A DNA stretch of 40,026 nt from Candidatus Bathyarchaeota archaeon (GTDB lineage: Archaea > Thermoproteota > Bathyarchaeia > 40CM-2-53-6 > JALHTG01), in contig JALHTG010000113.1 in NCBI GenBank assembly GCA_022865705.1, positions 1-40,026 of the forward strand. The letters run 5' to 3'. A program made the position numbers and the translations under genes. A model generated the notes under the pieces. That model ran no database searches, was not told where the DNA came from, and worked only from the letters and a program-made list of their open reading frames with translations. How positions within the stretch are numbered: the first letter of the stretch is position 1; each line of letters opens with the position of its first letter. This document shows, in pieces, positions 32,252 through 39,564 of the stretch.

Positions 32252-33583
32252 TCACGGCCAGTGCCAAGGTTCAACAACGAGCACCTTGGAGCCAGCCTTT
32301 TCCCTTCCATATCTGGAAACCGGCTTTGTCAGATGTCTGTGGGCTCTGGGAGGAGGAATATAGATCCCCAGAGCCAGGTCTCTTTCAGTTTCAACAGAAA
32401 TCTTCCGGGCTGCCTGATCCACTGCACCACATTTTCGGCATCTGAAGCCTTGATTCTTCCCCGCAGATTCCATTCTCTTGCCACACAGAGCGCAATGAGG
32501 ATTCTGATACCGGCAATCGGCTGCCAGATCCATGATTCCGATCTTTTCCAAGTTCAGAGTCTGACCATGCCTAGCTGAGCCTTTCCTAACTCCGCCGTAG
32601 GCTTCGATAAGATCCCCCTCCACCAGCTTCCGCACAACGTCTCTGAACCTTCCTGTTGGCTCATACGCCGCACAATCAACAACGCCTGAGTCGTCACCTA
32701 ACTTGAATATCACATGCCCTCCAGGAATCGTGAAGGGCCTTCCTACAACCCCACCTGCGACCACAACTGGACGGTAAGGGCACATGTCTGAGATCTTTGA
32801 AAACGTGGAATAGTGGTCGTCAGTTCCATGGTTTGTTCGAAAGATAGCCCATCGTTCTATCTCTTCGTTAGGCTTGACCATCTCGTGCCCTTTGAAGACA
32901 GCTTCAGGGGTCTCGCCTCGAATTCCGTAGAGTATAGGATCTCGCCCCCTGGGGGTAATGAGAATTCGATTCGTTTCGGGATCGATGTTATTGAATGTCA
33001 GAGGGGTTGTTTCTCTGTTCATTCTCAAGACTGATTCAGGATCAATGTTCCTTGGAATGGATCTGTTCCGTAGAGTCCTGTACGTGATTAACTCATATGT
33101 ATGGTCAGACTGTAGGGTCTCTCCAAGCGCAGCGATGGCCCCGATGATCCCCTTCTTTCCCTTCAGAGGAATGCATAAAATCTTCCACCTTGCGGCAATT
33201 CTCTGAGCCTCCTTGATCGATACCACACTGCGAATGACCCTCTTCGAGAAAGCAGCAAGCTCGGGTGACACTGGCCCCCTCAGATAGGCAATTGCAGGAT
33301 CAGCTCTTCTATCTGCCAAATCAGAGTTGCTCTTCACAGTAGTGACAATGTGCCTGATCACTTGGCTGATCTTTCTTTCGTCGCATGTGAACCTAAGACA
33401 GATTGCTCCGTTTCCTCTGGTCTTCCAAGGAACGTTGGGGTTCAGCCTCACCAGGTTCGGATAATCTACGAAGCGGCAATCCAGTTCTGTCAACTCGCAT
33501 ACAAGTAGCGCCGCTATGTATGTTGTGCATCCCATCCTCGGCGAGTCCGTGTCGTCGATCCCGACGTGTAGAACTGAATTCAT
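32252..33583 (-). CDS. tiaS: tRNA(Ile2) 2-agmatinylcytidine synthetase TiaS
   Basis: TiaS joins agmatine to C34 of tRNA-Ile(CAU) using ATP, so that it reads AUA codons rather than AUG. The 443-residue sequence has the family start LHVGIDDTDSPRMGCTTYIAALL, RLNPNVPWKTRGNGAICLRF, GIIGAIAALG, YELITYR, and a C-terminal OB-fold (FKLGDDSGVVDCAAYEPTGRFRDVV...LEAYGGVRKG type) plus a zinc ribbon CALCGKRMESAGKNQGFRCRKCG. I use ATG 33583, where the family normally begins; TTG 33622 would add 13 poorly conserved residues and read through a strong hairpin. It is 202 bases downstream of the tRNA-Met gene on the opposite strand. Confidence 0.95.
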   Translation of the reverse strand: MNSVLHVGIDDTDSPRMGCTTYIAALLVCELTELDCRFVDYPNLVRLNPNVPWKTRGNGAICLRFTCDERKISQVIRHIVTTVKSNSDLADRRADPAIAYLRGPVSPELAAFSKRVIRSVVSIKEAQRIAARWKILCIPLKGKKGIIGAIAALGETLQSDHTYELITYRTLRNRSIPRNIDPESVLRMNRETTPLTFNNIDPETNRILITPRGRDPILYGIRGETPEAVFKGHEMVKPNEEIERWAIFRTNHGTDDHYSTFSKISDMCPYRPVVVAGGVVGRPFTIPGGHVIFKLGDDSGVVDCAAYEPTGRFRDVVRKLVEGDLIEAYGGVRKGSARHGQTLNLEKIGIMDLAADCRYQNPHCALCGKRMESAGKNQGFRCRKCGAVDQAARKISVETERDLALGIYIPPPRAHRHLTKPVSRYGREKAGSKVLVVEPWHWP

Positions 33584-33584
33584 G

Positions 33585-33608
33585 GCCGAGGACTCGGAAT
33601 TCCTCGGC
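33585..33608 (-). promoter_or_regulatory. Hairpin abutting the TiaS start codon
   Basis: GCCGAGGA (33585-33592) and TCCTCGGC (33601-33608) form a perfect 8-bp inverted repeat with an 8-base loop, ending one base before the ATG on the minus strand. In mRNA it would be a stable hairpin next to the initiation codon and could hide the start site. It could equally be an operator. Confidence 0.5.
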
Positions 33609-33649
33609 TCAGGGCTCAACAAGGATGATTGAACCGAAAAAAGAAAGCT

Positions 33650-33886
33650 CTACGTTCCCTCAACAACTATCATGGTCAACGTTGACCTGACCTTGTTGAG
33701 CCTACGCACTTTCCAGGTCACGATCTCCTTGAGTTTGTCCATTGTTTCTGATTCAACCTTAGCAACGATGTCGTAGACTCCGTAGACCACATAGGCTTCC
33801 TTTACTTGCTCCATCGCTCTAAGTTCTTTCAGAACTTCATCTTCTGAGCCGATCTCAGCGTTTATCAGAACGAATGCAGCCGGCAC
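33650..33886 (-). CDS. Lrp/AsnC effector-domain (RAM) protein
   Basis: This small protein (78 residues) is a stand-alone AsnC_trans_reg/RAM domain: PAAFVLINAEIGSEDEVLKELRAMEQVKEAYVVYGVYDIVAKVESETMDKLKEIVTWKVRRLNKVRSTLTMIVVE. No DNA-binding helix-turn-helix is attached. Such proteins assemble into rings and bind amino acids; they may modulate full-length Lrp regulators. I start at GTG 33886 because AGGAGG lies ten bases upstream and the family begins at this point; a TTG at 33907 would place that AGGAGG in coding sequence. Confidence 0.9.
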   Translation of the reverse strand: MPAAFVLINAEIGSEDEVLKELRAMEQVKEAYVVYGVYDIVAKVESETMDKLKEIVTWKVRRLNKVRSTLTMIVVEGT

Positions 33887-34052
33887 CTTCTGGGTTCCTC
33901 CTGTCAAAACGTAGGCCTCTGGTGGGTAATAAGAACTTTGGACCTATGGCCCAAGGTCCATCCTAGGCAGGAATCGTAGAATGTTAAAGCAAGCGTCTTC
34001 TACTTCGAATGAGCCTTAAGGTAGATCACAACACAAATCGTATGGCTGCAAT

Positions 34053-34303
34053 ATGATGCCGATATGCCTAGAATGTCTGTCAATTGCTGCTTGTGTCGCA
34101 TTCTTGACATTCGGTTCATGGAGCGACCTGAAAACCGGAGAGGTGTCGAACAAACCCTGGGACGTTTCAATTCCAGTGGCTACTGTTCTCACAATGGCCA
34201 GAATCTTGTTTTCGTCACAATGGGTTTCGCTGTAGCACTGATGATCGGAGATATCCTGTTCAATGCGGTGCGCTTCGTCGTCCGAATTGCAGGCGGATCT
34301 TAG
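34053..34303 (+). pseudogene. Decayed A24 prepilin/preflagellin peptidase fragment
   Basis: The frame from ATG 34053 reads AACVAFLTFGSWSDLKTGEVSNKPWDVSIPVATVLTMARILFSSQW, which matches the N-terminus of archaeal A24 peptidases, including the catalytic aspartate in SWSDLKTGEVSN. It stops at TAG 34233-34235. A different frame continues with VALMIGDILFNAVRFVVRIAGGS and stops at 34303, just where the family has GGxD with the second catalytic aspartate. A frameshift and early stop thus leave about 80 of some 230 or more residues. A short functional peptide is unlikely. Confidence 0.6.
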
Positions 34304-34375
34304 CTGCGGAACCCTTATCCAAGCGAGAAGACACCCTTACGCCAATGACTTACCCAGTTCTAAGTGACCGTGGCT

Positions 34376-35926
34376 ATGAATAAGGAAGGAATCACTGCAG
34401 AAGAAATGAGGGCGATCGAACTCAACTGTGAATATCTCGGAGTGTCAACTCTACAGTTGATGGAATCCGCTGGGCGAACAGTTGCTTTGGAGATAGCTTC
34501 TCGGTTTGATCCTTCTTCTCGAGTCGTCGTCTACTGTGGAACGGGCAAGAATGGCGGAGATGGCATGGTCACTGCAAGGCACCTAGCATCACTTGGATAC
34601 AAAGTATCACTTGTCCTCGTTGGAAAGGAATGTGACATCAGAGACGAGGTCGTTGTAGTAAACTGGCGTGCTGTCAAAGAAATGCGGACATCGATACACC
34701 TGCGGATAGCCCATGACTCGTCTCTTATCCAAGTAGAAGATAGTGCGGTCGTGGTAGACGCCCTACTTGGCATCGGAGCAAAAGGCGAACCTAGACCTCC
34801 GATCCTTCAAGCTATTGAAGCCATCAACGGATCCAAGGGCTTCAAGATTGCTGTTGACATTCCGACGGGAATGGACGCCGATTCAGGGGAGACCTATGGA
34901 AGAGGGGTCAAAGCAGACCTCACTGTCACATTCCACAAAGAAAAGGTTGGATTGTCGAGAGCAAAGAAGTATGTTGGCGAGTTGAAGGTCGCAGCGATTG
35001 GAATCCCTCCTGAAGCTGAGCTTCTGGCTGGTCCCGGAGATGTGAGCCTGGTCACAAAGAAACGCGCTCCGGAGTCCCACAAAGGGGATTTTGGACGACT
35101 ACTAGTAGTTGGAGGAAACGAGACTTACACAGGGGCCCCAAGCTACGTGGCACTAGCTGCTCTTAGGACGGGGGTTGATCTGGCGTATGTTGCCGCGCCA
35201 GAAAGGACTGCGACCGTCGCCTCTTCTTACTCGCCCAACATCATTGCCATCAAACTGAAAGGATCTCATTTGTCTCCAAGTAATCTTGATGAGCTCGAAC
35301 CCTGGCTTTCGAGAGTCACCGGAATTGTAGTAGGACCCGGCCTTGGAACTCATCCTGAAACGATATCCGCTGTCGAAGGGCTCCTGGAGAGAGCTGAGAG
35401 CTTGAAACTCCCTATCCTTCTGGACGCGGACGCTCTCAAGGCATTTGGCAAAAGTCGACGAAAGATCAGTACGTCTGCTGTGCTGACTCCACATATGGGA
35501 GAGTTCAAGGCCGTTTCAGGAAAAGATCCCTCCTCTGAACTGGAAGCTAGAACAACTGACGTGAGGGATCTGGCTCATGAACTAGACTGTACAGTTTTGC
35601 TGAAGTCCCATATAGACGTAATCTCGAACGGACATCGGTGGAAAATGAACGCAACTGGAAACCCCGGCATGACCGTTGGCGGAACTGGTGACGTTCTCTC
35701 AGGTGTAGTCGGAGCGTTTCTGTCTCAGGATTGCGATCCTTTCCAAGCGTCATGTGCGGGAGCATTTGTCAACGGAGCAGCAGGGGACTTTGTTTACTCG
35801 GAAAAGGGATATCACATCGTCGCAACGGATCTTATCGAGAAGATTCCTGCAGTAATGAACGACCCAATGTCTCATCGAGCTGTGAAAGCACTGAACATGA
35901 TTCAGGGAGGGAATGCCCTTCGCTGA
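34376..35926 (+). CDS. nnrDE: Bifunctional NAD(P)H-hydrate epimerase/dehydratase
   Basis: This fused enzyme repairs hydrated NADH and NADPH. The N-terminal half is the epimerase (ITAEEMRAIELN, VVYCGTGKNGGDGMVTARHL, VDALLGIGAKGEPRPP, IPTGMDADSG, ADLTVTFHKEKVGL). The C-terminal half is the ADP-dependent dehydratase, a ribokinase-like fold (HKGDFGRLLVVGGNETYTGAPSYVALAALRTGVDLAYVAAP, VVGPGLGT, ILLDADALKAF, TPHMGEFKAVSG, and the phosphate-binding GNPGMTVGGTGDVLSGVVGAF). I use ATG 34376 (516 residues), because the conserved sequence begins right after it; GTG at 34364 or 34370 would add two to four residues. Convergent with the aminotransferase. Confidence 0.93.
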   Translation: MNKEGITAEEMRAIELNCEYLGVSTLQLMESAGRTVALEIASRFDPSSRVVVYCGTGKNGGDGMVTARHLASLGYKVSLVLVGKECDIRDEVVVVNWRAVKEMRTSIHLRIAHDSSLIQVEDSAVVVDALLGIGAKGEPRPPILQAIEAINGSKGFKIAVDIPTGMDADSGETYGRGVKADLTVTFHKEKVGLSRAKKYVGELKVAAIGIPPEAELLAGPGDVSLVTKKRAPESHKGDFGRLLVVGGNETYTGAPSYVALAALRTGVDLAYVAAPERTATVASSYSPNIIAIKLKGSHLSPSNLDELEPWLSRVTGIVVGPGLGTHPETISAVEGLLERAESLKLPILLDADALKAFGKSRRKISTSAVLTPHMGEFKAVSGKDPSSELEARTTDVRDLAHELDCTVLLKSHIDVISNGHRWKMNATGNPGMTVGGTGDVLSGVVGAFLSQDCDPFQASCAGAFVNGAAGDFVYSEKGYHIVATDLIEKIPAVMNDPMSHRAVKALNMIQGGNALR

Positions 35927-35927
35927 C

Positions 35928-37103
35928 CTAGAGTACACCAACTACAGTTTCCATTCGTTTCAAAGCTTCTACAATGTTCTCTGTTGAGTTTGCGAAGCTC
36001 AGTCTGAGAAATCCTTCTCCTCTATGGCCAAAGGCCGCGCCTGGAACTGTGGCAACCAGACCCTTGTCCAGAACGAGGTTTGCAATCTCCATCGAGCTTT
36101 TTCCAAGCTTGCTTATGTTGGCAAAAGCGTAGAATGCTCCACTTGGCTTGACGCATGAAATGTTCCGGATCCTATTCAATCCGTCGACGATTACGGTTCT
36201 TCTTTTCTCGAATTCAGTGACCATCGTCTTGACGGATTCCTTAGATCTAGGATCGGTCATAGCTTGGGCTGCGGCCTTCTGAGAGAATGAAGAGGGACCG
36301 GTTACTGAGTGCTCGTGGATCGCCAGGATGTGTTGCACAATCTCCTTAGGCCCCACGAGATATCCAAGTCTCCATCCTGTCATTGAATAGGCCTTTGAGA
36401 ACCCGTTGACTGTTATCGTTCTTTCTTTCATTCCGGGTAGAGAGGCTATGCTGCAATGTTTCAGGCCATCGTATAGAAGATACTCATAGATCTCATCAGA
36501 GAGAACGAACAGGTCCTTCTCACAAGCTACACTCGCCATTTCTTTCAGATCCTCTTTCCTGAGGACACTGCCAGTCGGGTTGTTTGGAGAGTTTATGATG
36601 ATCAACTTTGTTTTTCTAGTGACAGCTTTCAGTACGTCTTCTCCGGTCAACCGAAAACCGTTCTTTTCGTGAACTGGAACTGGGACAATCGTACCACTGG
36701 CGAGTCTGACACATGGCTCATAGGTCACCCAGCTTGGAGCGGCGATGATCACTTCGTCGCCGGAGTCAACCAGTGTCAGTATCGCAGAGAAGACGCCTTG
36801 TTTTCCTCCCACAGTCACGATAATCTCTGATCCAGGATCGGCATCAATTCCGTTTTCCTCGGCAACCTTCTTTGATATTGCTTCTCGAAGCTCCGGGAGG
36901 CCAGGACTGGGCGGATAGAACGTGTAACCGTCATCTAATGCTTTCTTTGCATACTCGCGGATATGCTGTGGTGTCACAAAGTCAGGCTGTCCGGCAGCCA
37001 GACTTATGACGTTCATTCCTTTTCGTTTCATTTCTGTGGCTCGATTTTCTATGCCGACGGTTGCCGAACGTGGGATCCTAGCTCTTTGTGCAATCTCCTT
37101 CAT
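35928..37103 (-). CDS. Class I/II aminotransferase, aspartate aminotransferase-like
   Basis: This PLP enzyme has the fold-type I aspartate aminotransferase layout: VISLAAGQPDFVTPQHI, YTFYPPSPGLPELREAI, IIVTVGGKQGVFSAIL, the NSPNNPTGSVL loop, LSDEIYEYLLYDG, the PLP lysine in VNGFSKAYSMTGWRLGYLVG, and FLRLSFA with the carboxylate-binding arginine. I start at ATG 37103 (391 residues), where family members begin. An in-frame start at 37193 would add 30 atypical residues and overlap the divergent Tsr3 gene. The amino-donor preference cannot be read from the sequence. Confidence 0.92.
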   Translation of the reverse strand: MKEIAQRARIPRSATVGIENRATEMKRKGMNVISLAAGQPDFVTPQHIREYAKKALDDGYTFYPPSPGLPELREAISKKVAEENGIDADPGSEIIVTVGGKQGVFSAILTLVDSGDEVIIAAPSWVTYEPCVRLASGTIVPVPVHEKNGFRLTGEDVLKAVTRKTKLIIINSPNNPTGSVLRKEDLKEMASVACEKDLFVLSDEIYEYLLYDGLKHCSIASLPGMKERTITVNGFSKAYSMTGWRLGYLVGPKEIVQHILAIHEHSVTGPSSFSQKAAAQAMTDPRSKESVKTMVTEFEKRRTVIVDGLNRIRNISCVKPSGAFYAFANISKLGKSSMEIANLVLDKGLVATVPGAAFGHRGEGFLRLSFANSTENIVEALKRMETVVGVL

Positions 37104-37184
37104 ACAATCGCCCTCATTGAGGCATTTGTCTTGGCTTGGTGATCCGATATAACCCTTTTCTGAGACGAGATATGCTTTCTTCCT

Positions 37185-37730
37185 ATGCGACAAGAATCTG
37201 AAACGGGGCCTCTGTCAGAGAGTGATTCGCCTAGGCTTTTTGTCTATTTGATGAGACAGGATGATCCAAAGAAGTGCACTTCCGCGAGACTGTTCAGATT
37301 CAATTGCGCTAAACCGATACCGAGACCTTCGTTGATCCCGAGACATGCAATCGTTCTAGACCCTTTTGCCCAATCGTTTCTACTACCTTTTGATCGTGAG
37401 GGGGCGATGAGACATGGAGTATGCGCCATAGATTGTTCTTGGGAAAATGCAGAGTCGGTTTTCAGAAGAGAATTCTCGAATCATGAGCGAAGATTGCCAA
37501 CTCTGTTAGCAGCGAATCCAACACATTACTCACAGCGCAACACACTAAGCTCGGTTGAGGCTCTTGCAGGAGCACTCGCTATTTTCGGAATGAATAAGCA
37601 AGCCTTGAGGATATTGTCGTTGTTCAAATGGGGGCCGAATTTTCTGGTCCTTAACAATGAGCCCCTAAGAGACTACGCAAACGCAAGAAGTGAGAAGGAG
37701 ATTGAAGAGGCTCAGAGAAGCTACTTTTGA
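37185..37730 (+). CDS. tsr3: rRNA aminocarboxypropyltransferase Tsr3
   Basis: Tsr3 transfers an aminocarboxypropyl group from S-adenosylmethionine to a pseudouridine-derived base of small-subunit rRNA. The 181-residue sequence has FVYLMRQDDPKKCTSARLFRF, AIVLDPFAQSFL, GVCAIDCSWENAE, the hallmark RRLPTLLAANPTHYSQRNTLSSVEALAGALAIFG, and FKWGPNFLVLNNEPLRDYANA. The first 16 residues are probably not conserved, but ATG 37185 is the only start upstream of the conserved strand. It is divergent from the aminotransferase gene, and the RNase P RNA gene converges with it about 110 bases downstream. Confidence 0.92.
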   Translation: MRQESETGPLSESDSPRLFVYLMRQDDPKKCTSARLFRFNCAKPIPRPSLIPRHAIVLDPFAQSFLLPFDREGAMRHGVCAIDCSWENAESVFRREFSNHERRLPTLLAANPTHYSQRNTLSSVEALAGALAIFGMNKQALRILSLFKWGPNFLVLNNEPLRDYANARSEKEIEEAQRSYF

Positions 37731-37838
37731 TCCAACTCTGGCACTACCGATTCATTTGAATTCAGACATGACCTTAGAAGAGATCTTCTACACTTGCAGA
37801 TCTTGATGTTCCAATGAATAGAGTGAGCATCGAGTTGT

Positions 37839-38142
37839 GCGTGCCGGCCGTAACCCGTCTTCTGTTTTAGGCAGCATTTATCTAATCGGGATACCCGCGC
37901 CTTGTGCGGAGCTCATAGGCGTCTATGTTCCCTTTCACCGCGTGGGATAGCTTTTCATCCTGCTCCGTTGGCGTCCTCAACGTTTCCGCATCACAGACAT
38001 CTACCAGCGGGAGGTTTCTTTCTGTGCCAGAGCCCGGACTCTCATCCGATGTCTTTCGACATCACGCCTCCGCATGGTGGACGGAGTTTCCTCAAGCCTA
38101 CGAAGGCTCGGAAGCTGCCCACCGGCTCGCAGAGAAGCACAC
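37839..38142 (-). ncRNA. rnpB: RNase P RNA
   Basis: RNase P RNA removes tRNA 5' leaders. On the minus strand the segment shows GAGGAAACTCCGTCC (38094-38080), the conserved 5' half of the P4 helix region. Further down it shows TAGATAAATGCTGCC and ACAGAAGACGGGTTAC (about 37893-37852), the conserved 3' region. GTGTGC at 38142-38137 can pair with GCACGC at 37844-37839 as helix P1, which sets the approximate ends and a length near 304 nt, normal for archaea. Open frames on the plus strand here are not genes. The ends may be off by several bases. Confidence 0.85.
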
Positions 38143-38202
38143 GGCCGAGCTTTGATTCAAACCTTTCGCAAAGTGAGGGCGCGCTGAGCTATTGGCCGAC
38201 TG

Positions 38203-38478
38203 TCACCTGCGGATGTTTGACGGACGCCTTCCACTAATATCATGAGGAGTAAGGTTGATCTTTAGCACTTCGCCACGGGATGTGACGGAGGCAATGAATT
38301 GTTCCTTTTCGCCTTTTTCTGTAACGTAGGTTCCTCTTATCGTCCACATGCCCTTATCGTCTGGACCTTTGGCTTCCTGTTCCATCAGGATCGAAGCTAT
38401 TTTTCCATGCCGTGACCGAGTACCGATGATGTACTTGCTGACCATGCTCTTGGCGTCCTCAGCATTCTCTATTCGCAA
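38203..38478 (-). CDS. Small conserved-looking hypothetical protein
   Basis: I do not recognise this 91-residue protein. It is charged, with alternating strands (DDKGMWTIRGTYVTEKGEKEQFIASVTSRGEVLKINL) that suggest a small beta-sheet domain after an N-terminal helix (AEDAKSMVSKYIIGTR). It starts with TTG at 38478, or ATG at 38448. The mobile element inserted its left flank only eight bases upstream of the TTG, so the original promoter has been moved about 960 bases away. It ends 60 bases before the RNase P RNA start, on the same strand. Confidence 0.55.
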   Translation of the reverse strand: MRIENAEDAKSMVSKYIIGTRSRHGKIASILMEQEAKGPDDKGMWTIRGTYVTEKGEKEQFIASVTSRGEVLKINLTPHDISGRRPSNIRR

Positions 38479-38485
38479 TCCGAAT

Positions 38486-38501
38486 CATCTCCGCTCAATG
38501 T
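38486..38501 (+). repeat. 16-bp direct repeat, left flank of the insertion
   Basis: CATCTCCGCTCAATGT is repeated exactly at 39445-39460. It lies directly outside the left inverted repeat and is best read as the target-site duplication made on insertion. Confidence 0.85.
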
Positions 38502-39444
38502 TGAACTATCCCCCCATGTGTCAGTGATAAAAAGAGTTCGATGATTGGAGAGTCGGGGTTAGCTGAGTGGATAGTGTTCTACGGAGAAGAAGATGGATAG
38601 TTCGTAGGAAGCTGGAAGGCTGGAGATCTACCGAAGTCGCTACAGCTCTACGCATCAATGAGAGAACGGTCTACCGATGGTGGAGCCTCTACCGGAAACA
38701 TGGGTGGGAGGGTTTAGCCATCAAGTCTAGAAAACCTCATAGTTTCTGGAAGACACCGCAGGAGGCGGTGGATCTCATACTCAAGCTTCGGAGAGAGAAA
38801 CGTTGGGGGCCATGCAAGATCGAAGGCTACCTCAAGAACTATGGAGGTGAAGACGTAATCGCGGTTGGCCACAACGCTATCCATCGAATACTCACCGAGG
38901 CTGAGTTGAACAATCCGATTGAGGCTCCGAGAAAGGTTTGGGGTAAGCGTAGGTTCCAACGCCCGTACAGTAACAACTTGTGGCAGTCAGACTTCAAGAT
39001 GACCGATAGCGATGAATGGATGATAAGCTTCTTGGATGATCACAGCCGATTCGTTCCAGGCAGCGAGATCCATTACAATCCCACAGGCGAACGCGCCATT
39101 CAGCTACTGGAAGACTGTATTCACGAATACGGCAAGCCGGACCAGATTCTGACTGATCAGGGCGTTCAGTATCATCCGGCCCATGGAGACCTGTCCGCCT
39201 TCACCGAGTATTGCAGTGGAAACGGGATAGAGCACATCATGGCTAGTGTACGACGCCCCTCAACAATCGGCAAGATAGAAGCATTCCATAAGGCATACGT
39301 ACAAGAGGCAGGGATGTTCAATTCGCATCAAGAATTCATCAAATACTGGAACTACGAGCGGCCACATCAAGGAATACGCTATCTATACCCAGCTGACATA
39401 TATTTCAGAGATCTGAACAGACTGACAGATGTTGGGGGATAGAA
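38502..39444 (+). mobile_element. IS481-like insertion sequence, complete
   Basis: The element of about 943 bp has imperfect terminal inverted repeats: CTATCCCCCCATGTGTCAGT at 38506-38525, and the reverse complement of 39421-39442, which reads CTATCCCCCAACATCTGTCAGT-like with two extra bases. One intact transposase gene fills it, and its stop codon lies inside the right inverted repeat. Exact 16-bp direct repeats flank it. The intact gene, matching ends and identical duplication point to a recent insertion. It landed between a small gene and the 3' end of 23S rRNA. Confidence 0.85.
38567..39442 (+). CDS. DDE transposase, IS481/integrase-core family
   Basis: This 291-residue transposase has an N-terminal helix-turn-helix (WRSTEVATALRINERTVYRWWSLYRKHGWEGL, about 19-50) for end binding. 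An rve integrase core follows with the catalytic triad Asp142 (WQSDFK), Asp197 (ILTDQGVQYH) and Glu238 (GKIEAFHK). The C-terminal FIKYWNYERPHQGIRYLYPADIYF is typical of IS481/IS3-type enzymes. All catalytic residues are present, so it may be active. It starts with GTG; the stop codon is in the right inverted repeat. Confidence 0.92.
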   Translation: MDSVLRRRRWIVRRKLEGWRSTEVATALRINERTVYRWWSLYRKHGWEGLAIKSRKPHSFWKTPQEAVDLILKLRREKRWGPCKIEGYLKNYGGEDVIAVGHNAIHRILTEAELNNPIEAPRKVWGKRRFQRPYSNNLWQSDFKMTDSDEWMISFLDDHSRFVPGSEIHYNPTGERAIQLLEDCIHEYGKPDQILTDQGVQYHPAHGDLSAFTEYCSGNGIEHIMASVRRPSTIGKIEAFHKAYVQEAGMFNSHQEFIKYWNYERPHQGIRYLYPADIYFRDLNRLTDVGG

Positions 39445-39460
39445 CATCTCCGCTCAATGT
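39445..39460 (+). repeat. 16-bp direct repeat, right flank of the insertion
   Basis: Exact second copy of CATCTCCGCTCAATGT, directly outside the right inverted repeat of the insertion sequence. Confidence 0.85.
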
Positions 39461-39564
39461 CAAACCAGCGCGCTATCCTTTTTTTGTGCGCTGAATAATT
39501 CAGGCTTGATTGATGCCGTGCTAGAGGCCTTCTAATTTCGCACGAATGTGAGTCCACACCAGAC

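Noticed and set aside
37902-38237. Two plus-strand open frames of 76 and 111 codons
   Set aside because: They are antisense to RNase P RNA and have no protein-like conservation pattern.
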